In this document: positions 42,638 through 51,814 of the stretch, piece by piece
How the letters are laid out: each line of letters starts with the position of its first letter
Position numbering within the stretch: the first letter of the stretch is position 1
Origin: Arthrobacter sp. Soc17.1.1.1
GTDB lineage: Bacteria > Actinomycetota > Actinomycetes > Actinomycetales > Micrococcaceae
DNA: 64,000 nt
Assembly (NCBI RefSeq): GCF_036867195.1
Contig: NZ_JBAJII010000003.1
Coordinates: 1 to 64,000, forward strand
Reading direction: 5' to 3'
Program-made: the position numbers and the translations under genes
The notes under the pieces: model-generated
The model's database searches: none
What the model saw: only the letters and a program-made list of their open reading frames with translations
Told to the model about the DNA's origin: nothing

Positions 42638-44221
42638 CTAGACGCCGATGATGGTGAGCCAGCCGGCGAGGGCGAGGAGGGTGATGATCAGGACGGGGAT
42701 GGTGAGGACGATGCCGGTGCGGAAGTACTGGCCCCAGCCGATGTGGATGCCCTTGCGGTCCAGGACGTGCAGCCAGAGCAGAGTGGCGAGACTGCCGATC
42801 GGGGTGATCTTCGGGCCGAGGTCCGAGCCGATCACGTTGGCGTAGATCATCGCCTCCTGCGTCAGCCCTGTGGCCCCGGCTGCTCCGATGGCCAGCGAGG
42901 CGATCAGGACGGTGGGCATGTTATTCATCAACGACGCGAGGACGGCGACGATCACACCGACGCCCAGGGCCGTGATGAGGACTCCGTTGGTGCTGATGTT
43001 CGAGAACACGCCGGCGAGTTCGTCGGTGAGGCCCTGATTCCTGAGCCCGTAGACGACGAGGTACATGCCGATGGAGAACAGGACGATCTGCCAGGGGGCT
43101 TCCCGCAGGATCCGGGGTACCGAGATCCGACCGTTCGGGAGTGCCGCAGCTCCACCAGTTGAGAGGGACATTCCGTCGCTCGCGTCCGCGTCGGAGGTCT
43201 TCATATCGGCGGTGGAATGAGCGCTGCTCGCGGTGCCGCCGGTGGAGCGGTGAGCTGCGCCGACGGTTTCGTAGTCGAGGTCCGCTGCCCGATCATCAGC
43301 ATCAGCTGCAGGCGTCACCACCTGCTTTGTCGACGCTGTCACCGATGTGGTCACCGGTGCTGCCACTGAGGCTGCTACTGGGACTGCAGCCCGGGGGAAC
43401 AGGAACGCGGGTTTGCGGGACGCGACGAGCATGAGGACCACGGCGCCGAGGCCTGCCACAGCCGAGAGAGGAATGTTGAGTGGCTCGGCGGCGAAGTAGC
43501 CGATGAGCAGGACACCGAGGATCACCCATCCGGTCTTGAACGTCAGGGGGTCCGCAATAGCTGATTTCGGTGTTCCCAGAACGCTCATGTCATAGGTACG
43601 GGGGATGGCTTTCCTGAAGAACAGGAACAGGACCCCGAGGCTCGCGGCCACCGACACGATGCCGACGGGAACCATGACGACGGCGTAGCGCGCGAAGCTG
43701 ATGTCGAAGAAGTCGGCAGTGATGATGTTCACCAGGTTCGACACGACCAGGGGCAGGCTCCCGGCGTCGGCGATGAAACCACACGCGATCACGAACGCGA
43801 GGGACGCCTTGGCGGGGAACTTCAGGGCGATGAGCATCTGGATGACGATCGGCGTGAGGATCAGCGCCGCTCCGTCGTTCGCGAACACGGCCGCGATTGC
43901 GGCCCCGAGCAGCACGATCAGCGCGAACAGCAAACGCCCGTTGCCCCTGCCCCACCGGGCGACGTGCAGCGCCGCCCACGTGAAGAACCCCGACTCGTCC
44001 AGGATGAGGGAGATGATCACGATCGCGACGAACGCGAACGTCGCATTCCACACGATGTCCCACACCACCGGAATGTCGGACAGGCTCACCACCGTGGTCA
44101 GAAGCGCGAGGACCGCGCCGCCGAGGGCGGACCAGCCGATGCCGAGGCCTTTGGGTTGCCAGATGACCAGGGTCAGGGTGGCGAGGAAGATCAGAACAGC
44201 GACCACGGTCATGGCAGTCAT
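42638..44221 (-). CDS. arsB: arsenite efflux permease ArsB with enlarged central loop
   Basis: A 527-residue ion-transporter-superfamily permease. The N half has [20 protein letters not shown] and [20 protein letters not shown], the C half [20 protein letters not shown] and [20 protein letters not shown], all classical ArsB motifs. Normal ArsB is about 430 residues; here a hydrophilic insert of about 90 residues rich in Ala, Ser, Thr and Asp separates the two halves. It exports As(III) produced by the ArsC enzymes. AGGAG precedes the ATG. A strong terminator hairpin lies between it and the upstream arsC. Confidence 0.9.
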   Translation of the reverse strand: MTAMTVVAVLIFLATLTLVIWQPKGLGIGWSALGGAVLALLTTVVSLSDIPVVWDIVWNATFAFVAIVIISLILDESGFFTWAALHVARWGRGNGRLLFALIVLLGAAIAAVFANDGAALILTPIVIQMLIALKFPAKASLAFVIACGFIADAGSLPLVVSNLVNIITADFFDISFARYAVVMVPVGIVSVAASLGVLFLFFRKAIPRTYDMSVLGTPKSAIADPLTFKTGWVILGVLLIGYFAAEPLNIPLSAVAGLGAVVLMLVASRKPAFLFPRAAVPVAASVAAPVTTSVTASTKQVVTPAADADDRAADLDYETVGAAHRSTGGTASSAHSTADMKTSDADASDGMSLSTGGAAALPNGRISVPRILREAPWQIVLFSIGMYLVVYGLRNQGLTDELAGVFSNISTNGVLITALGVGVIVAVLASLMNNMPTVLIASLAIGAAGATGLTQEAMIYANVIGSDLGPKITPIGSLATLLWLHVLDRKGIHIGWGQYFRTGIVLTIPVLIITLLALAGWLTIIGV

Positions 44222-44250
44222 AGCAGCAGGGCTCCTAACAGGAGGGCAGG

Positions 44251-44290
44251 AAAAAACGCACCGGTGAACTCGCTCATGAGCTCACCGGTG
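44251..44290 (-). terminator. intrinsic terminator between arsC and arsB
   Basis: On the minus strand a perfect 9-bp stem (CACCGGTGA ... TCACCGGTG) is followed two bases later by six T residues. It comes directly after the arsC stop and before the arsB ribosome site, so arsB transcription must depend on read-through or on its own promoter. Confidence 0.8.
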
Positions 44291-44305
44291 AGGAGGTGCT
44301 GGGGG

Positions 44306-44740
44306 TCAGCGTGTGGTGAGGGTGGTGTGAAGAGTGGTGACGCGCTCGAGGATGTCATCGCGGACCAGGCGCATCCGTTCGATACCGTCGATGCCGCGTT
44401 CGCTGGGTTCGTCGGTCTCCCACCGCTCGTACAGGGTGCCTTCGACCTCGTCGACCTGCGCCTCGGCGCCGAGGATGACGACGAGGTCCGCCTTCTCCTG
44501 GTCCTCGCGGGTGATCTGGCGGGGGACGTTCTGGCTGATGTCGACCCCTACCTCGGCCAGGACCTCGGCAGACAGGGCATTGACGGAGGATCCGGGCTTC
44601 GACCCGGCAGAGGCGGTGGTCACGGAGTCTCCTGCGACCTTGTCCATCAAACCGGCGGCCATCTGAGACTTCCCCCCGTTCTTCACACACACGAACAGGA
44701 CAGAGGGCTTATCAGCCTTGAAACTCACAGGAATACTCAC
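44306..44740 (-). CDS. arsC: ArsC-like arsenate reductase with CX5K active site
   Basis: About 144 residues of the low-molecular-weight phosphatase fold: SVLFVCVKNGGKSQMAAGLM is the P-loop, and ERWETDEPSERGIDGIERMR carries the downstream acidic region. The phosphatase signature CX5R is CX5K here (CVKNGGK), a form also seen in actinobacterial arsenate-mycothiol transferase relatives. The GTG at 44740 is a compromise start; a GTG at 44725 (VSFKADKPS) is equally plausible, and the open frame begins at a TTG at 44791. It lies between arsR and arsB in a leftward unit. Confidence 0.8.
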   Translation of the reverse strand: MSIPVSFKADKPSVLFVCVKNGGKSQMAAGLMDKVAGDSVTTASAGSKPGSSVNALSAEVLAEVGVDISQNVPRQITREDQEKADLVVILGAEAQVDEVEGTLYERWETDEPSERGIDGIERMRLVRDDILERVTTLHTTLTTR

Positions 44741-44821
44741 TTCTGGTCGGTAAGGAGGAAAGCAGGAATCAGGCAGGGGTCGGGCAGGCAACGGGCAGGA
44801 CCCGGAGGGGCTGCTGGGGTG

Positions 44822-45211
44822 TTACTTGGGTTCGGTGAGGACGCCGGCGAGGGCGTCCAGGGCGCCGGGGACGATCGAGAAATACGCCCACACGCCGCGC
44901 TTTTCCCGGTGCAGGATCCCGGCGTCGACGAGGATCTTCAGATGATGCGACACGGTTGGCTGCCCGAGGTTCAGCGGCTCGGTGAGGTCACACACGCACG
45001 CCTCGTTCTCGGCGCTGGCAGAGATCAGTGAGACCAGGCGCAGCCGGTTCGGGTCGGCGATCGCCTTGAACTGCCTGGACAGCTCCTCAGCCCGCTGCGC
45101 GCTCATCGCCGGCGTCCCGGACGGCACGCAGCACGGGCCCTCATCAACCATCTCAGTGGTCGCGAGGTCCGTGGTTGCAGCCATGGTTCGGGGCTCGGAG
45201 ATCGTCGTCAT
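44822..45211 (-). CDS. arsR: ArsR-family arsenic-responsive repressor
   Basis: A 129-residue winged-helix repressor: FKAIADPNRLRLVSLI, the metal-binding NEACVCDLTEPLNLGQPTVS (Cys-x-Cys in helix 3 region), HHLKILVDAGILHREKRGVW and AYFSIVPGALDALAGVL. The N-terminus has a further CC pair (GPCCVPSG) that could be a third ligand. As(III) binding releases it from the divergent ars promoters. Start at the ATG that begins MTTISEPRT; the frame runs 18 codons upstream into the operator. Followed 81 bases later by arsC. Confidence 0.9.
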   Translation of the reverse strand: MTTISEPRTMAATTDLATTEMVDEGPCCVPSGTPAMSAQRAEELSRQFKAIADPNRLRLVSLISASAENEACVCDLTEPLNLGQPTVSHHLKILVDAGILHREKRGVWAYFSIVPGALDALAGVLTEPK

Positions 45212-45232
45212 GCCACCCAGCATACCCGCACA

Positions 45233-45271
45233 TTGACAACCATCGATATAGCTCCGCATACTCAATATCGA
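45233..45271. promoter_or_regulatory. divergent ars promoter and ArsR operator
   Basis: TCGATAT and ATATCGA half-sites form an inverted repeat with a 15-base spacer, and a TTGACA -35 box with CATACT 18 bases downstream fits a rightward promoter. The site lies between arsR and the rightward arsC operon, as expected for ArsR control of both. Confidence 0.65.
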
Positions 45272-45391
45272 AGCTAGTCAATCTCTTCTGGGTGTCCGTA
45301 CAGGCGCGTACCCGGGAGCTGTTCGACTCCTATCCACCACTTATCAGGACCCGTCCGGATTGTCGGCGGGGTGAGAACCAAAGGATTCCCC

Positions 45392-45892
45392 ATGGCCACT
45401 GAAACAGCCACTGAAACAGCAGAGACCACCTCCAAGACGACGAACGCGACGGACACCGTGAGTGGTAAGAAGCCCTCGGTGCTGTTCGTCTGTGTCCACA
45501 ACGCGGGCCGGTCTCAGATGGCTGCGGCGTATCTGCAGCATCTCTCCGAGGGCCGCATCGAGGTCCTGTCCGCTGGTTCTCAGCCTGCCGACCAGATCAA
45601 CCCTTCAGCGGTGGAGGCGATGAAGGAGGAGGGTATCGACATCACTGCGGAGACCCCGAAGATCCTCACGACCGAAGCCGTGAAAGCCTCCGATGTCGTC
45701 GTGACGATGGGTTGCGGGGATGAGTGCCCGTACTTCCCGGGCAAGCGGTACGAGGACTGGGTCCTCGAGGACCCCGCCGGTAAGGGCGTGGAATCGGTCC
45801 GCCCGATCCGGGATGAGATCAAGGGCCGTATTCAGCAGCTCATCAGTGAACTTCTGCCCACCGATGCCGGCACCGGTATGCAGAGCGCCTGA
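45392..45892 (+). CDS. arsC: arsenate reductase ArsC (thioredoxin-coupled LMW-PTP type)
   Basis: About 166 residues. A 25-residue Thr/Ala-rich N-terminus precedes PSVLFVCVHNAGRSQMAAAY, a complete CX5R active site, and VVTMGCGDECPYFPGKRYED, which holds the two resolving Cys region of thioredoxin-dependent ArsC proteins. It reduces As(V) to As(III). The next gene is a thioredoxin reductase, which fits a Trx-coupled cycle. The start is the ATG after the open frame's first seven codons (MATETATE). First gene of the rightward ars operon. Confidence 0.9.
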   Translation: MATETATETAETTSKTTNATDTVSGKKPSVLFVCVHNAGRSQMAAAYLQHLSEGRIEVLSAGSQPADQINPSAVEAMKEEGIDITAETPKILTTEAVKASDVVVTMGCGDECPYFPGKRYEDWVLEDPAGKGVESVRPIRDEIKGRIQQLISELLPTDAGTGMQSA

Positions 45893-45941
45893 CCCTCAGC
45901 CCTTCCCGTTCGTCGCTTCCAGGATCCGAAAGGCACGCATC

Positions 45942-46928
45942 ATGACAGAGCTGCAGCAGGAGAAAATCATCATCGTGGGATCCGGCCCTGCCGGGTACAC
46001 GGCGGCGATCTACGCCGCCCGTGCCGGCCTGAACCCGAGGGTCATCGCCGGCGCGGTGACTGCAGGGGGTGCGCTGATGAACACGACGGAGGTCGAGAAC
46101 TTCCCCGGGTTCACCGACGGCATCCAGGGACCGGAGCTGATGGAGAACCTCCGCGGCCAGGCCGAACGCTTCGGCGCGGTCATCGAGTACGACGACGCAG
46201 CCACGGTCGAACTCACCGGCACCCTGAAGACCGTCACCACCCTGAGCGGTCACACCTACCAAGCACCGGCGGTAATCCTCGCGACCGGCTCCGCCTACAA
46301 GGAACTCGGACTCGCGGACGAGAAGCGCCTCACCGGCCGGGGTGTGTCGTGGTGTGCGACGTGTGACGGGTTCTTCTTCCGCAATCAGAACATCATCGTC
46401 GTCGGCGGCGGGGACTCGGCCATGGAGGAAGCCCTGTTCCTCACCCGTTTCGCGGCCACCGTCACCGTCGTCGTTCGTGGCTCGAGCCTGCGGGCGTCGA
46501 AGATCATGGCGCAGCGGGCCATGGACAACGAAAAGATCCGGTTCGAGTACACCAGCGCCATCTCCGCGATCCACGGGGATGAGAAGGTCACCGGCGTCAC
46601 CCTCACCGACACCATCACCGGGGACATCAGGGACCTCGCTGCGACCGGGATCTTCGTGGCCATCGGTCACCTGCCCCGCACCGACCTCGTCCAGAGCCAG
46701 GTCACCCTCGATGACGAGGGTTACATCGTCGTCGACGCACCCACCACCCTGACGAACCTGTCCGGTGTCTTCGCCTGCGGCGACGCCGTCGACCACCGGT
46801 ACCGGCAAGCCATTACCGCCGCAGGATCCGGCTGCGCCGCAGCCCTGGACGCCGAACGGTACCTCGCCGCACTCGAGGACGCCCCCAGCATCGCCACCGC
46901 TCTCATCGAGGAGAACGCCCATGTCTGA
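45942..46928 (+). CDS. trxB: thioredoxin reductase-like flavoprotein
   Basis: A 328-residue low-molecular-weight TrxR: FAD-binding IIIVGSGPAGYTAAIYAARA, redox-active WCATCDG near residue 140, NADPH-binding IIVVGGGDSAMEEALFLTRF, and the C-terminal FACGDAVDHRYRQAITAAGS. It reduces thioredoxin with NADPH and should regenerate the ArsC next to it. The ATG is 49 bases after arsC; the frame is open far upstream only because it overlaps arsC. The following gene overlaps its end by eight bases. Confidence 0.92.
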   Translation: MTELQQEKIIIVGSGPAGYTAAIYAARAGLNPRVIAGAVTAGGALMNTTEVENFPGFTDGIQGPELMENLRGQAERFGAVIEYDDAATVELTGTLKTVTTLSGHTYQAPAVILATGSAYKELGLADEKRLTGRGVSWCATCDGFFFRNQNIIVVGGGDSAMEEALFLTRFAATVTVVVRGSSLRASKIMAQRAMDNEKIRFEYTSAISAIHGDEKVTGVTLTDTITGDIRDLAATGIFVAIGHLPRTDLVQSQVTLDDEGYIVVDAPTTLTNLSGVFACGDAVDHRYRQAITAAGSGCAAALDAERYLAALEDAPSIATALIEENAHV

Positions 46929-48435
46929 CACCACCACCAACTCAGCTACCAACGGCTCGACCGGGATCACTGATCTACCGGTCGCCGTCATCGGGGCCGG
47001 GCCAACAGGGCTGTCCGCGGCCGCGAACCTCCTCGAGCAGGGCCTGACCCCGATCGTGTTCGAGCAGGGAGAGAGCGTCGGAGCCGCTGTTCGGCAGTGG
47101 GCGCACATCCGCCTGTTCTCGCCCTGGCAGTACAACATCGACCCCGCCGCCCGACGCCTCCTCGAGACCGCCGGCTGGGCCGAGCCCCGCCAGACCGCCC
47201 TGCCCTACGGGCGGGAACTCGTGGAGGCCTACCTTGAACCCCTCGCCTGCCTCCCGGTCATCAAGGAGACCTTGCACTTCGACAGTCGCGTTACCGCGGT
47301 CACCCGACTCGGCATGGACAAGACCCGAACGAAAGACCGCGACACCACACCGTTTCTCGTCCGCGTCAGCAGCCCCGAGGGCACCACCGATCACCTCGTG
47401 CGCGCGGTCATCGACGCCTCGGGTACCTGGGACCAGCCCAACCCCCTCGGCCAGGCCGGACTGAAGGCTTCGGGTGAAGGCAGGGCATCCCGATTCATTA
47501 CGAAGCCGTTGCCCGATGTTGTTGGCACCGAACGGGTCCGCTTTGCTGGTAGGACGGTCATGGTCGTCGGAGCAGGTCATTCCGCCGCGAACACCCTCAT
47601 CAATCTCGGCCAGGTCGCCAGGAACGAACCCGGTACCCGCATCCTCTGGGCCGTCCGCGGCAGCGGATCCGCGCAGAAACTTTACGGAGGTGGGGACCTC
47701 GACGGCCTGCCCGCCCGCGGGCAGCTCGGCAGCCGCCTGCGCACCCTCGTCGGCGACGGCGTCGTCGAGCTCATCACCAACTTCACCATCACCAGCTTCA
47801 ACACGACCGACACGGGTCTGGCCGTCACCGCGTCGACGCCGGACGGGCCCCGCACCATCGACGTCGACGTCCTCGTTCCCGCCACCGGATTCCGGCCGGA
47901 TCTGAGCATGCTGCGCGAGCTGCGCCTGGAACTGGATCCCGCCGTGGAGGCACCGCGCGCCCTCGGACCCCTCATCGACCCGGAGTTCCATTCCTGCGGA
48001 ACAGTCCCCGCCCACGGGGCCGACGTCCTGGCCCACCCGGAAAAGGATTTCTACCTCGTCGGAATGAAGTCCTACGGACGAGCACCGACGTTCCTGCTCG
48101 CAACCGGGTACGAGCAGGTCCGCTCCGTGACCGCCGCGATCGCCGGCGACACCGAAGCCGCATCCCGCCTGCAGCTCGAGCTACCCGAAACCGGGGTCTG
48201 CAGCACCGACCTCGGCGGATCCTGCGACACCCCCGCCGCAACCACACTCACCGCAAACACTGGGGCCGCCGGTGCGTCCTGTGGGACCGACGCAGCAGGT
48301 GAAGCGGCAAGCGACGCAGCATCTGAGATGGACGCTGTTGCTGGCGGGTGCTGCTCCGCGCCCGAGCCACAACTGGTCATGATCGGGTTCCCCACCGGCA
48401 CCGCGCACGGCCGCTCCGGCGACTCCGACTACTGA
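46921..48435 (+). CDS. ArsO-like flavin-dependent monooxygenase with Cys-rich tail
   Basis: A 504-residue flavoprotein: LPVAVIGAGPTGLSAAANLL for FAD, RTVMVVGAGHSAANTLINLG for NAD(P)H, and PATGFRPDLSMLRELRLELD near the C-terminus. Flavoproteins of this group in ars operons are called ArsO; their exact chemistry with arsenic is unsettled. The last 90 residues contain six to seven Cys (GVCSTDLGGSCDTP, GASCGTD, AGGCCSAPEPQ) in low-complexity sequence, as if to bind As(III) or another thiophilic metal. ATG overlaps trxB. Confidence 0.75.
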   Translation: MSDTTTNSATNGSTGITDLPVAVIGAGPTGLSAAANLLEQGLTPIVFEQGESVGAAVRQWAHIRLFSPWQYNIDPAARRLLETAGWAEPRQTALPYGRELVEAYLEPLACLPVIKETLHFDSRVTAVTRLGMDKTRTKDRDTTPFLVRVSSPEGTTDHLVRAVIDASGTWDQPNPLGQAGLKASGEGRASRFITKPLPDVVGTERVRFAGRTVMVVGAGHSAANTLINLGQVARNEPGTRILWAVRGSGSAQKLYGGGDLDGLPARGQLGSRLRTLVGDGVVELITNFTITSFNTTDTGLAVTASTPDGPRTIDVDVLVPATGFRPDLSMLRELRLELDPAVEAPRALGPLIDPEFHSCGTVPAHGADVLAHPEKDFYLVGMKSYGRAPTFLLATGYEQVRSVTAAIAGDTEAASRLQLELPETGVCSTDLGGSCDTPAATTLTANTGAAGASCGTDAAGEAASDAASEMDAVAGGCCSAPEPQLVMIGFPTGTAHGRSGDSDY

Positions 48436-48548
48436 CACCGACCACCGATTGGGGCCGGCAGATTTGGACCATAGCCGGCAAGCAGGTTGAAGGAGGACCC
48501 GGCAGGCGGACCCGCCTACCGGTCAGAGCACCAGGAAGGACGGACACC

Positions 48549-49193
48549 ATGAGCACGCTCTCGCCAGCTGATGATCCCACCGGCACCCACGAGCACGTCC
48601 TACACCGTATCTGCGACGAGCTCGCCGCCTCCTTCGATGGTGTGTTCGGGCCCGAAATGGTTGAACGCTACGTCTTCGAGTCCTACACGGCCCTCGCCCG
48701 CACAGCGAAGATCAAGACCTACCTGCCGATCATCACGCGCCGATTCGCCCGCGACCGGCTCAACGCCCTCGCCCACGCGCAGGGCAAACGCCCCAGCGGA
48801 GTTCCCGAAATCCTCTTCGTCTGCGTCCAGAACGCCGGCCGCTCCCAGATGGCTGCAGCCCTCCTCAAGGACCTCACCCAGGGTGCAATAAACGTCCGCT
48901 CCGCAGGCTCGATGCCGGCTGAGCACCTCGACGAGAACGTCGTCACGGCCATGAACGAGATCGGGATCAGCCTCGGCGAGGAGTTCCCCAAACCCCTCAC
49001 CGACGACGTCGTCCGGGCAGCCGACGTCGTAATCACCATGGGCTGCGGGGACACCTGCCCCATCTACCCGGGCAAGAAGTACGAGGACTGGCAGATATCT
49101 GATCCCGCAACGATGACACTCGACGGAGTCAGGGAAGTCCGCGATGCTCTCCGAGCCCGCGTCGAAGGTCTCGTCTCACAACTCGTTAGCTAA
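48549..49193 (+). CDS. arsC: ArsC with N-terminal three-helix dimerisation domain
   Basis: A 214-residue protein. The first 80 residues (LHRICDELAASFDGVFGPEM; TYLPIITRRFARDRLNALAH) are the three-helix bundle found fused to actinobacterial ArsC. The rest is an LMW-PTP-type reductase with EILFVCVQNAGRSQMAAALL (CX5R intact), VVITMGCGDTCPIYPGKKYE and DWQISDPA. The N-terminal part resembles a stand-alone adaptor found with mycothiol-type ArsC. It is the last gene of the rightward ars operon and the third ArsC in 5 kb. Confidence 0.88.
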   Translation: MSTLSPADDPTGTHEHVLHRICDELAASFDGVFGPEMVERYVFESYTALARTAKIKTYLPIITRRFARDRLNALAHAQGKRPSGVPEILFVCVQNAGRSQMAAALLKDLTQGAINVRSAGSMPAEHLDENVVTAMNEIGISLGEEFPKPLTDDVVRAADVVITMGCGDTCPIYPGKKYEDWQISDPATMTLDGVREVRDALRARVEGLVSQLVS

Positions 49194-49522
49194 GTTCCCG
49201 CTGTTTGGTGCCAGTTGTAGCTGCGAAGCCAACGCCACTTACCGCTGCACCGCACACGCTCGGCACGATACCGCCTCATTTGTCTGCCGTCAGACAGGTC
49301 GGCGACTCGGCTAGTGCTGAAACCCCGAGGAGTCAGAAAGACCTGCCGTGACAGCGGTGTGCTTGCTACACCGAGCCCCGCCCGGAGCAGTGGTGGCAGG
49401 GAGTGGTGGTGTCTCGTCGTGGTGTCTCGCATCCAACTATCGATTACAAGACAGGGAGGAGGAGACGCACCAGTTCGGTGCTCTCGAGTGAGTAGGTGGA
49501 AGTGCGATTAGCCCTGCTGGGT
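49194..49522. other. intergenic region between ars operon and AraC gene
   Basis: Convergent spacer of about 330 bases. No gene or strong hairpin is seen; small frames on both strands have no family resemblance. Confidence 0.4.
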
Positions 49523-50455
49523 TCATGGTGCGAGTGCGGGGCGGCGTTGACGGTATTCGGTGGGGGTTGTTCCGCTCTGGCGTTTGAAGGCTGTGCTGAA
49601 GGCGTAGGCGTTGTTGTATCCGACGCTGTGGGCAACTGTTGCGACGGTGGTGTCAGGAGTGTGGAGTAAGTCGCCCGCGAGTGTGAGGCGCCATCGGGTG
49701 AGGTAGGCCATTGGTGGTTCTCCGACGCTCGTTCGGAAGCGGGCCGCGAGTGAGGCCCGTGAGATGTTCACCTGGCGGGCGAGAGTGTCCACAGTCCAGG
49801 GGGCCGCGGGCTCGGAGTGCAGGCACTCAAGGGCGCGGACAATCAACGGGTCATTGCAGGTGAGCCAGGTGGCTTCGACCGGGCGGTCAGGGTCGGCGAT
49901 CCAGCTGCGGATGGTGTTGACGACGAGGACGTCGAGGAGGCGGTCGACGACGATCTGGGCTGCTGGGTCCTCGTTGGCGAGCTCACGCCTCAGCAGGTGG
50001 ATAAGGGTGTTGTCGGCACGTTCGCGCGGGACGACAGCGAGACGAGGTAAGGCGCGTGTGACGAGACCGCCGGCGTTGTCAGGGCGTTGATACGTGCCGA
50101 CAAGGATCGCGGTTTCCCCGTCCACCGCATTGCCCCATCGACGGACGCCATGCCGGAATTCTTCGCGGAGGTCTCGACCGTCGAGGGTGGTGCAGTGCTG
50201 TCCGGTACCGATCTCGATCGAGGGCGTGCTCGTGGCTGCGTCGGTCACTGCATAGGGCTCAGGGCCGCGTATCAGAGCTACATCGCCGGCGTTGAGGCGC
50301 GTCCCGTCCACGCGGGCCTCCCCACGGGTAACGACCAGGACGGTGAGAGCGGCACCATCGCGGACGGTAATGCCCCAGGGGGCACTCATACTCATGGCGA
50401 GAGCGAAGGCGTTGGCTGCTCGAGGGCCATCAAGGAAATGCGTCAGCGGATCCAC
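49523..50455 (-). CDS. AraC-family regulator with cupin_6 domain
   Basis: A 310-residue protein. The N-terminal cupin (residues 10-180: VTRGEARVDGTRLNAGDVAL; IRGPEPYAVTD) is joined to two HTH motifs (WTVDTLARQVNISRASLAAR; VATVAHSVGYNNAYAFSTAF) ending KRQSGTTPTEYRQRR. It is divergent from an NmrA-like oxidoreductase gene 81 bases away, which is its likely target. The inducer is not deducible. Confidence 0.88.
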   Translation of the reverse strand: MDPLTHFLDGPRAANAFALAMSMSAPWGITVRDGAALTVLVVTRGEARVDGTRLNAGDVALIRGPEPYAVTDAATSTPSIEIGTGQHCTTLDGRDLREEFRHGVRRWGNAVDGETAILVGTYQRPDNAGGLVTRALPRLAVVPRERADNTLIHLLRRELANEDPAAQIVVDRLLDVLVVNTIRSWIADPDRPVEATWLTCNDPLIVRALECLHSEPAAPWTVDTLARQVNISRASLAARFRTSVGEPPMAYLTRWRLTLAGDLLHTPDTTVATVAHSVGYNNAYAFSTAFKRQSGTTPTEYRQRRPALAP

Positions 50456-50536
50456 GCGGGCAACGCTAGACGATAACGAAGGTCATAGCGAGCTTCGCCC
50501 ATTCACCATCTAATCTCCTGCCGCTGTACTGGATGT

Positions 50537-51343
50537 ATGACTACTCTCATCCTCGGCGGGGCCGGACGATCCGGCTCCCGCATCATCGACCGACTTGTCA
50601 CCGCCGGACTACCGGTACGGTCCGCATCACGCCGCACCGGCTTCGATTGGGATGACCGCTCCACCTGGGAAGTCTCCTTACGCGGCGCCTCCGCGGCCTA
50701 CGTCTGCTTCACGCCCGACCTCGCCTTCCCCGGGGTGCCGGAAAAGATGAAAGCGCTGGGCGAGCTAGCGGCGAAAGAAGGCCTCGAGCGGCTGGTTCTG
50801 CTCTCGGGCCGCGGAGAAGAAGGCGCTCGGATGAGCGAGGAAGCACTGCGCAAGGGCGGCGTGCCGACCACGGTTCTACGCTGTTCGTGGTTCCAGCAGA
50901 ATTTCTCAGAACATTTCCTCACCGGCCCAGTCCGCAGGGGTCACTTGCGCCTACCCGCCCCTGATGTTCCGGAAGCTTTCGTGGACTTGGAGGACGTAGC
51001 CGACGCGGCAGTCGTTGCCCTGACCAGAACACCCCCGGAAGATGCGACGTACGAGCTATCAGGGCCGGAACTGCTGACCTTCGCCCAGGCAGCTGCAATC
51101 CTGGGTAACGCTTGCGGTAGACCGGTCGCCTTCGAGGCGGTTGACGTGGTGACTTTCGTTGACGATCTTGCAGCCGACGACGTACCGACCGCCGAAGCCG
51201 AACCGCTGGCCTACTTGTTCACCGACATTCTTGATGGACGCAACGCATCATTGGCAGATGGCGTCGAACAACTGCTCGGCCGCCCTCCCGCATCCTTGGC
51301 TTCCTACGCGCGGCGGACCGCCGACTTAGGAGTCTGGTCATGA
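50537..51343 (+). CDS. NmrA/SDR-type NAD(P)-binding protein
   Basis: A 268-residue Rossmann protein of the atypical SDR (NmrA-like) class: TLILGGAGRSGSRIIDRLVT at the start, then LVLLSGRGEEG, VLRCSWFQQNFSEHFLTGPV and AFVDLEDVADAAVVALTRTP. It probably senses or reduces with NAD(P)H, like QOR2-type quinone reductases. The stop overlaps the DUF1772 gene by four bases (ATGA), and the AraC regulator is divergent. Confidence 0.85.
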   Translation: MTTLILGGAGRSGSRIIDRLVTAGLPVRSASRRTGFDWDDRSTWEVSLRGASAAYVCFTPDLAFPGVPEKMKALGELAAKEGLERLVLLSGRGEEGARMSEEALRKGGVPTTVLRCSWFQQNFSEHFLTGPVRRGHLRLPAPDVPEAFVDLEDVADAAVVALTRTPPEDATYELSGPELLTFAQAAAILGNACGRPVAFEAVDVVTFVDDLAADDVPTAEAEPLAYLFTDILDGRNASLADGVEQLLGRPPASLASYARRTADLGVWS

Positions 51344-51786
51344 TTCAAGTCACCGCAGTAGTCGGAGCCGGGGTGGTCGGCGGCATCTATGCGGCCTTCT
51401 CGACTATGGTCATACCCGCACTCGGACGGCTCAACAAACACGATGCAACTGCCGCGATGCTCCTCATCAACCGCAAAGCCGAACGCGGCACCTTCATCCT
51501 GCTCTTCGGATCCGCCACCGCAGCTGCCATCGGCCTAGCGATCAGCGCGGTACCGCGCGGCGCAGTCACCGACATGGTCATCGCCGGCACATCCCTGGCA
51601 AGCACCGTCGTGACCATGACCATCAATGTCCCCCTCAACCGCCAACTCGCACGAGAAGGTGCAGACTTCTGGGCCGAGTACCGCCGCCGCTGGACAACCG
51701 CAAACACGGCACGAGCCGCACTCGCCACAGCCGCGGTAGTTGTTGCGAGCACCCACTGGATCCATAACACCGAAAGCAACGCATAG
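51340..51786 (+). CDS. DUF1772 (anthrone oxygenase-like) membrane protein
   Basis: A 148-residue protein with four transmembrane segments. VVGGIYAAFSTMVIPALGRL, then INVPLNRQLAREGADFWAEY and RRRWTTANTARAALATAAVV match DUF1772. Pairing of DUF1772 with an NmrA-like protein under an AraC regulator is common in actinobacteria and suggests quinone or aromatic stress, which is inference. Confidence 0.85.
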   Translation: MIQVTAVVGAGVVGGIYAAFSTMVIPALGRLNKHDATAAMLLINRKAERGTFILLFGSATAAAIGLAISAVPRGAVTDMVIAGTSLASTVVTMTINVPLNRQLAREGADFWAEYRRRWTTANTARAALATAAVVVASTHWIHNTESNA

Positions 51787-51814
51787 CGCCGTGGTCTACT
51801 GCCTCTTCAAACCC

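Noticed and set aside
45843..47138. 431-codon minus-strand frame
   Set aside because: Antisense to trxB and the ArsO-like gene, both with clear cofactor motifs.
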